Shown here piece by piece: positions 5,846-7,063 of a stretch of 7,063 nt of DNA; within the stretch, counting starts at the first letter, position 1, and each line of letters starts with the position of its first letter. The position numbers were made by a program, and so were the translations under genes. The notes below the pieces were generated by a model. The model did no database searches. It had not been told where the DNA came from and saw nothing but the letters and a program-made list of their open reading frames with translations. This stretch comes from Chloroflexota bacterium (GTDB lineage Bacteria; Chloroflexota; UBA6077). Location of the stretch: positions 1 to 7,063 of the forward strand of contig JAJZRD010000200.1 in NCBI GenBank assembly GCA_021845945.1, written 5' to 3'.

Positions 5846-6469
5846 ATGTCGACTCTGGCGGAGCTGAGGGCGGCGCTGCGGGTGCTGCTGAACGATAACG
5901 CGGCCGAGGGCTACCTCTGGAGCGACGCAACCCTGGACCTCCGGCTGAACGACGCCCTGCGGGACTACGGCCGCTCCCTCCCCCGCCAGAGGGAGACCAC
6001 GGTGGTCACCGTGGCGGGGCAGGGGGAGTACGACCTGCCGGCCGATTGCCTGGCGGTAACGGAGGTCGTAGGGACGGCAGGCCAGGGCGACTGGCAGCCG
6101 CCCCTGCGGGAGGTCGGCGGCACCGATGGCCCAGGGTACGAGGTATACGGCGGGCGGCTGATCCTCCGGCCCGCCCCGTCGGAGGCGGGGCTGTCTCTGA
6201 ACGTGCGCTACCCGGCGTCTCACGCCACCCTGGCCGCCGACGGCGACCCGTCCACGGTGCCCGCCGCCGACGAGGACCTGCTGCTGGCCTTCGCCTGCGC
6301 AGGAGCACTTCAGAGTCTGTCGACGGATGAGGCCAAGCGGCAGCGGTTCGAGGGAAGGGCGGGGCAGCCGGCCGAGGCGACGGCCGCCCTCTACCGCCGG
6401 CAGTACGAGAGGGGCATCCGGGCGAGGACGGCCGGGGTCAGGGCCGGCAGGCTGGTGGTGATCTCGTAG
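5846..6469 (+). CDS. Phage head-tail adaptor/connector candidate
   Basis: The 207-residue product begins with a helix (LAELRAALRVLLND, 4-17), then LWSDATLDLRLNDALRDYGRSLP (24-46). This W-S/T-D plus 'lndAlrey' helix pattern recurs in phage adaptor proteins that bind under the portal. A beta-rich core follows: TTVVTVAGQGEYDLPADCLAVTEV (51-74), YEVYGGRLILRPAP (98-111) and LNVRYPA (118-124). A helical C-terminus contains VPAADEDLLLAFACAGAL (138-155) and a basic tail. The role (sealing the portal and joining the tail) is inferred from pattern and neighbourhood; no catalytic motif is seen. The ATG at 5846 has GGGAGG seven bases upstream. Its place before the scaffold and capsid genes is unusual, since adaptors normally follow the capsid gene. 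A minor structural protein is the main alternative. Confidence 0.65.
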   Translation: MSTLAELRAALRVLLNDNAAEGYLWSDATLDLRLNDALRDYGRSLPRQRETTVVTVAGQGEYDLPADCLAVTEVVGTAGQGDWQPPLREVGGTDGPGYEVYGGRLILRPAPSEAGLSLNVRYPASHATLAADGDPSTVPAADEDLLLAFACAGALQSLSTDEAKRQRFEGRAGQPAEATAALYRRQYERGIRARTAGVRAGRLVVIS

Positions 6470-6512
6470 GGACGACCCGCGGGGCCGCCGTCACCGGCAA
6501 CTCAGCAGAACG

Positions 6513-6521
6513 AAAGGAGGT
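6513..6521 (+). promoter_or_regulatory. Ribosome-binding site for the scaffold candidate
   Basis: AAAGGAGGT lies 8 bases before the ATG at 6529 and identifies that codon as the start rather than the GTG that overlaps the site. It is identical to the site at 4208-4216. Confidence 0.7.
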
Positions 6522-6528
6522 GAAAGAG

Positions 6529-6888
6529 ATGGAGGACACGGTGCGAGACGGGGAGATGGGGGGAGATTCCCCCGACCCCCAGGCGGAAATCGAGCGGCTG
6601 AGAGGGGAAGTGGGGGAGACTCGGACCCGATGGATGGAGTCCCACCGGCGGGCGCTGCTGGCGGAGAACGCGGGCAGAGTGGTGCCGGAGCTGGTGGCGG
6701 GTTCCACCGTGGAGGAGCTGGAGCGTTCGGTAGAGGTAGCCCGACAGGCCTTCGAGGCGGCCAGGGCCGCGGCCCTGGCGGAAGTGGCGTCCACCCGGAT
6801 TCCGGCCGGCAATCCGGTTCGCCAGGGACCAGACGTCGAGGCGATGAGCCCCCTGGAGAAGATCGCCCAGGGACTCAAGCGAGAATAG
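6529..6888 (+). CDS. Small charged helical protein, scaffold candidate
   Basis: The 119-residue product is rich in Glu, Arg and Ala. After an acidic, disordered N-terminus (1-17) come long heptad-like helices: AEIERLRGEVGETRTRWMESHRRALLAEN (19-47) and VEELERSVEVARQAFEAARAAALAEVA (61-87). A Pro/Gly linker (RIPAGNPVRQGPD, 90-102) and a short C-terminal helix with SPLEKIAQGLKRE (107-119) follow. Helical, charged proteins directly before a capsid gene are usually scaffolds that guide shell assembly, often through a basic C-terminal helix binding the capsid protein, as here. I do not recognise a named family. The ATG at 6529 sits eight bases after AAAGGAGG (6513-6520); a GTG at 6520 overlaps that site and is unlikely. 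No protease domain is present. Confidence 0.6.
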   Translation: MEDTVRDGEMGGDSPDPQAEIERLRGEVGETRTRWMESHRRALLAENAGRVVPELVAGSTVEELERSVEVARQAFEAARAAALAEVASTRIPAGNPVRQGPDVEAMSPLEKIAQGLKRE

Positions 6889-6890
6889 CC

Positions 6891-6965
6891 GTAGGGCGGG
6901 GCCCTGTGCCCCGCCGCCGGCCTACCATCGCTCGCCGGGCGGCGGGGGACAAGCCCCCGCCCTAC
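6891..6965. repeat. 75-bp element with 11-bp terminal inverted repeats and two internal hairpins
   Basis: The ends GTAGGGCGGGG (6891-6901) and CCCCGCCCTAC (6955-6965) are exact reverse complements. Each end also folds alone: GGCGGGGC (6895-6902) pairs with GCCCCGCC (6908-6915) around CCTGT, and GGCGGGGG (6941-6948) pairs with CCCCCGCC (6954-6961) around ACAAG. The double-hairpin form with GTAGGG/CCCTAC ends is that of a REP- or MITE-like dispersed repeat. It starts two bases after the scaffold stop and ends 29 bases before the capsid ATG. No clear target duplication is seen. As RNA it could act as a processing or stability element for the capsid message, which is speculation. Confidence 0.75.
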
Positions 6966-6993
6966 AACAGGCTGATTGCTGAAGGAGAGAGAA

Positions 6994-7063
6994 ATGGCAT
7001 TGTTACTTGCGGAGGCGGCCAAGCTGGCGACGGACGTCCTGCAGCGGGGCGTCATAGAAACCA
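6994..7063 (+). CDS. Phage major capsid protein, N-terminal fragment (cut by window edge)
   Basis: Only 23 codons are present, reading MALLLAEAAKLATDVL followed by QRGVIET. The opening helix of the form MAL-x-LAEAAKL-x-TDVL-x-GVIET resembles N-termini I recall from phage major capsid proteins, and the gene follows a scaffold candidate, where the capsid gene is expected. AAGGAGA lies about six bases before the ATG. The fold cannot be judged from this fragment; another virion protein is possible. Confidence 0.6.
   Translation, partial: MALLLAEAAKLATDVLQRGVIET

Larger units (their letters stand above)
2693..7063 (+). mobile_element. Phage-type head packaging and assembly module (prophage or remnant), right end outside the window
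   Basis: Six consecutive same-strand genes read as terminase large subunit, small membrane peptide, portal, adaptor candidate, scaffold candidate and capsid N-terminus. This is the logic of a tailed-phage head cluster. Reading frames are intact and the ribosome-binding sites are strong. No integrase, repressor, tRNA or attachment-site duplication is visible on the left side, which abuts the YwbE gene. The module could be a prophage, a domesticated remnant or a gene-transfer-agent-like locus; the window does not decide. Confidence 0.75.

Overview
The window is GC-rich bacterial DNA with two parts. Positions 1-2503 hold ordinary cellular genes. From about 2624 to the right edge lies a phage-type head assembly module, cut off inside the major capsid gene. 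I suspect a Chloroflexota (Chloroflexi) genome. The reasons are the diaminopimelate decarboxylase subfamily, the GC-rich codon use and the several intergenic repeat types; this is inference, and no single gene here proves the taxon.

Cellular part. A minus-strand gene for a PLP-dependent diaminopimelate decarboxylase (lysA type, 123-1385) carries out the last step of lysine synthesis. Divergent from it, across about 280 bases, is a plus-strand gene for a small N-terminally anchored or secreted protein of unknown function (1668-2261). That gene converges on a short minus-strand gene for a YwbE-family protein (2309-2503). A GC-rich hairpin in the 47-base gap may end both transcripts.

Boundary. 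The 189 bases between the YwbE gene and the terminase gene hold a good promoter candidate for the YwbE gene, a perfect 11-bp inverted repeat centred on GAAC-N4-GTTC (LexA/SOS-box-like), and a second GC-rich palindrome.

Phage part, all on the plus strand. In order: large terminase (2693-4165), a 44-residue single-span membrane peptide (4225-4359), an SPP1-type portal protein (4359-5738), a head-tail adaptor candidate (5846-6469), a small charged scaffold-like protein (6529-6888), and the first 23 codons of a probable major capsid protein (6994 to the edge). Together they would make the packaging motor, the portal vertex and the shell. No integrase, repressor, small terminase subunit or prohead protease is seen, so this could be a prophage, a decayed or domesticated remnant, or a gene-transfer-agent-like locus. 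Two junctions inside the module carry repeats of a kind usually scattered through bacterial chromosomes: a hairpin plus a 7-bp tandem repeat before the adaptor gene, and a 75-bp terminal-inverted-repeat element before the capsid gene. This hints that the module has lived in a chromosome for a long time. I see no wholly new system; the boundary palindrome and the repeat-decorated phage module are the most interesting points.
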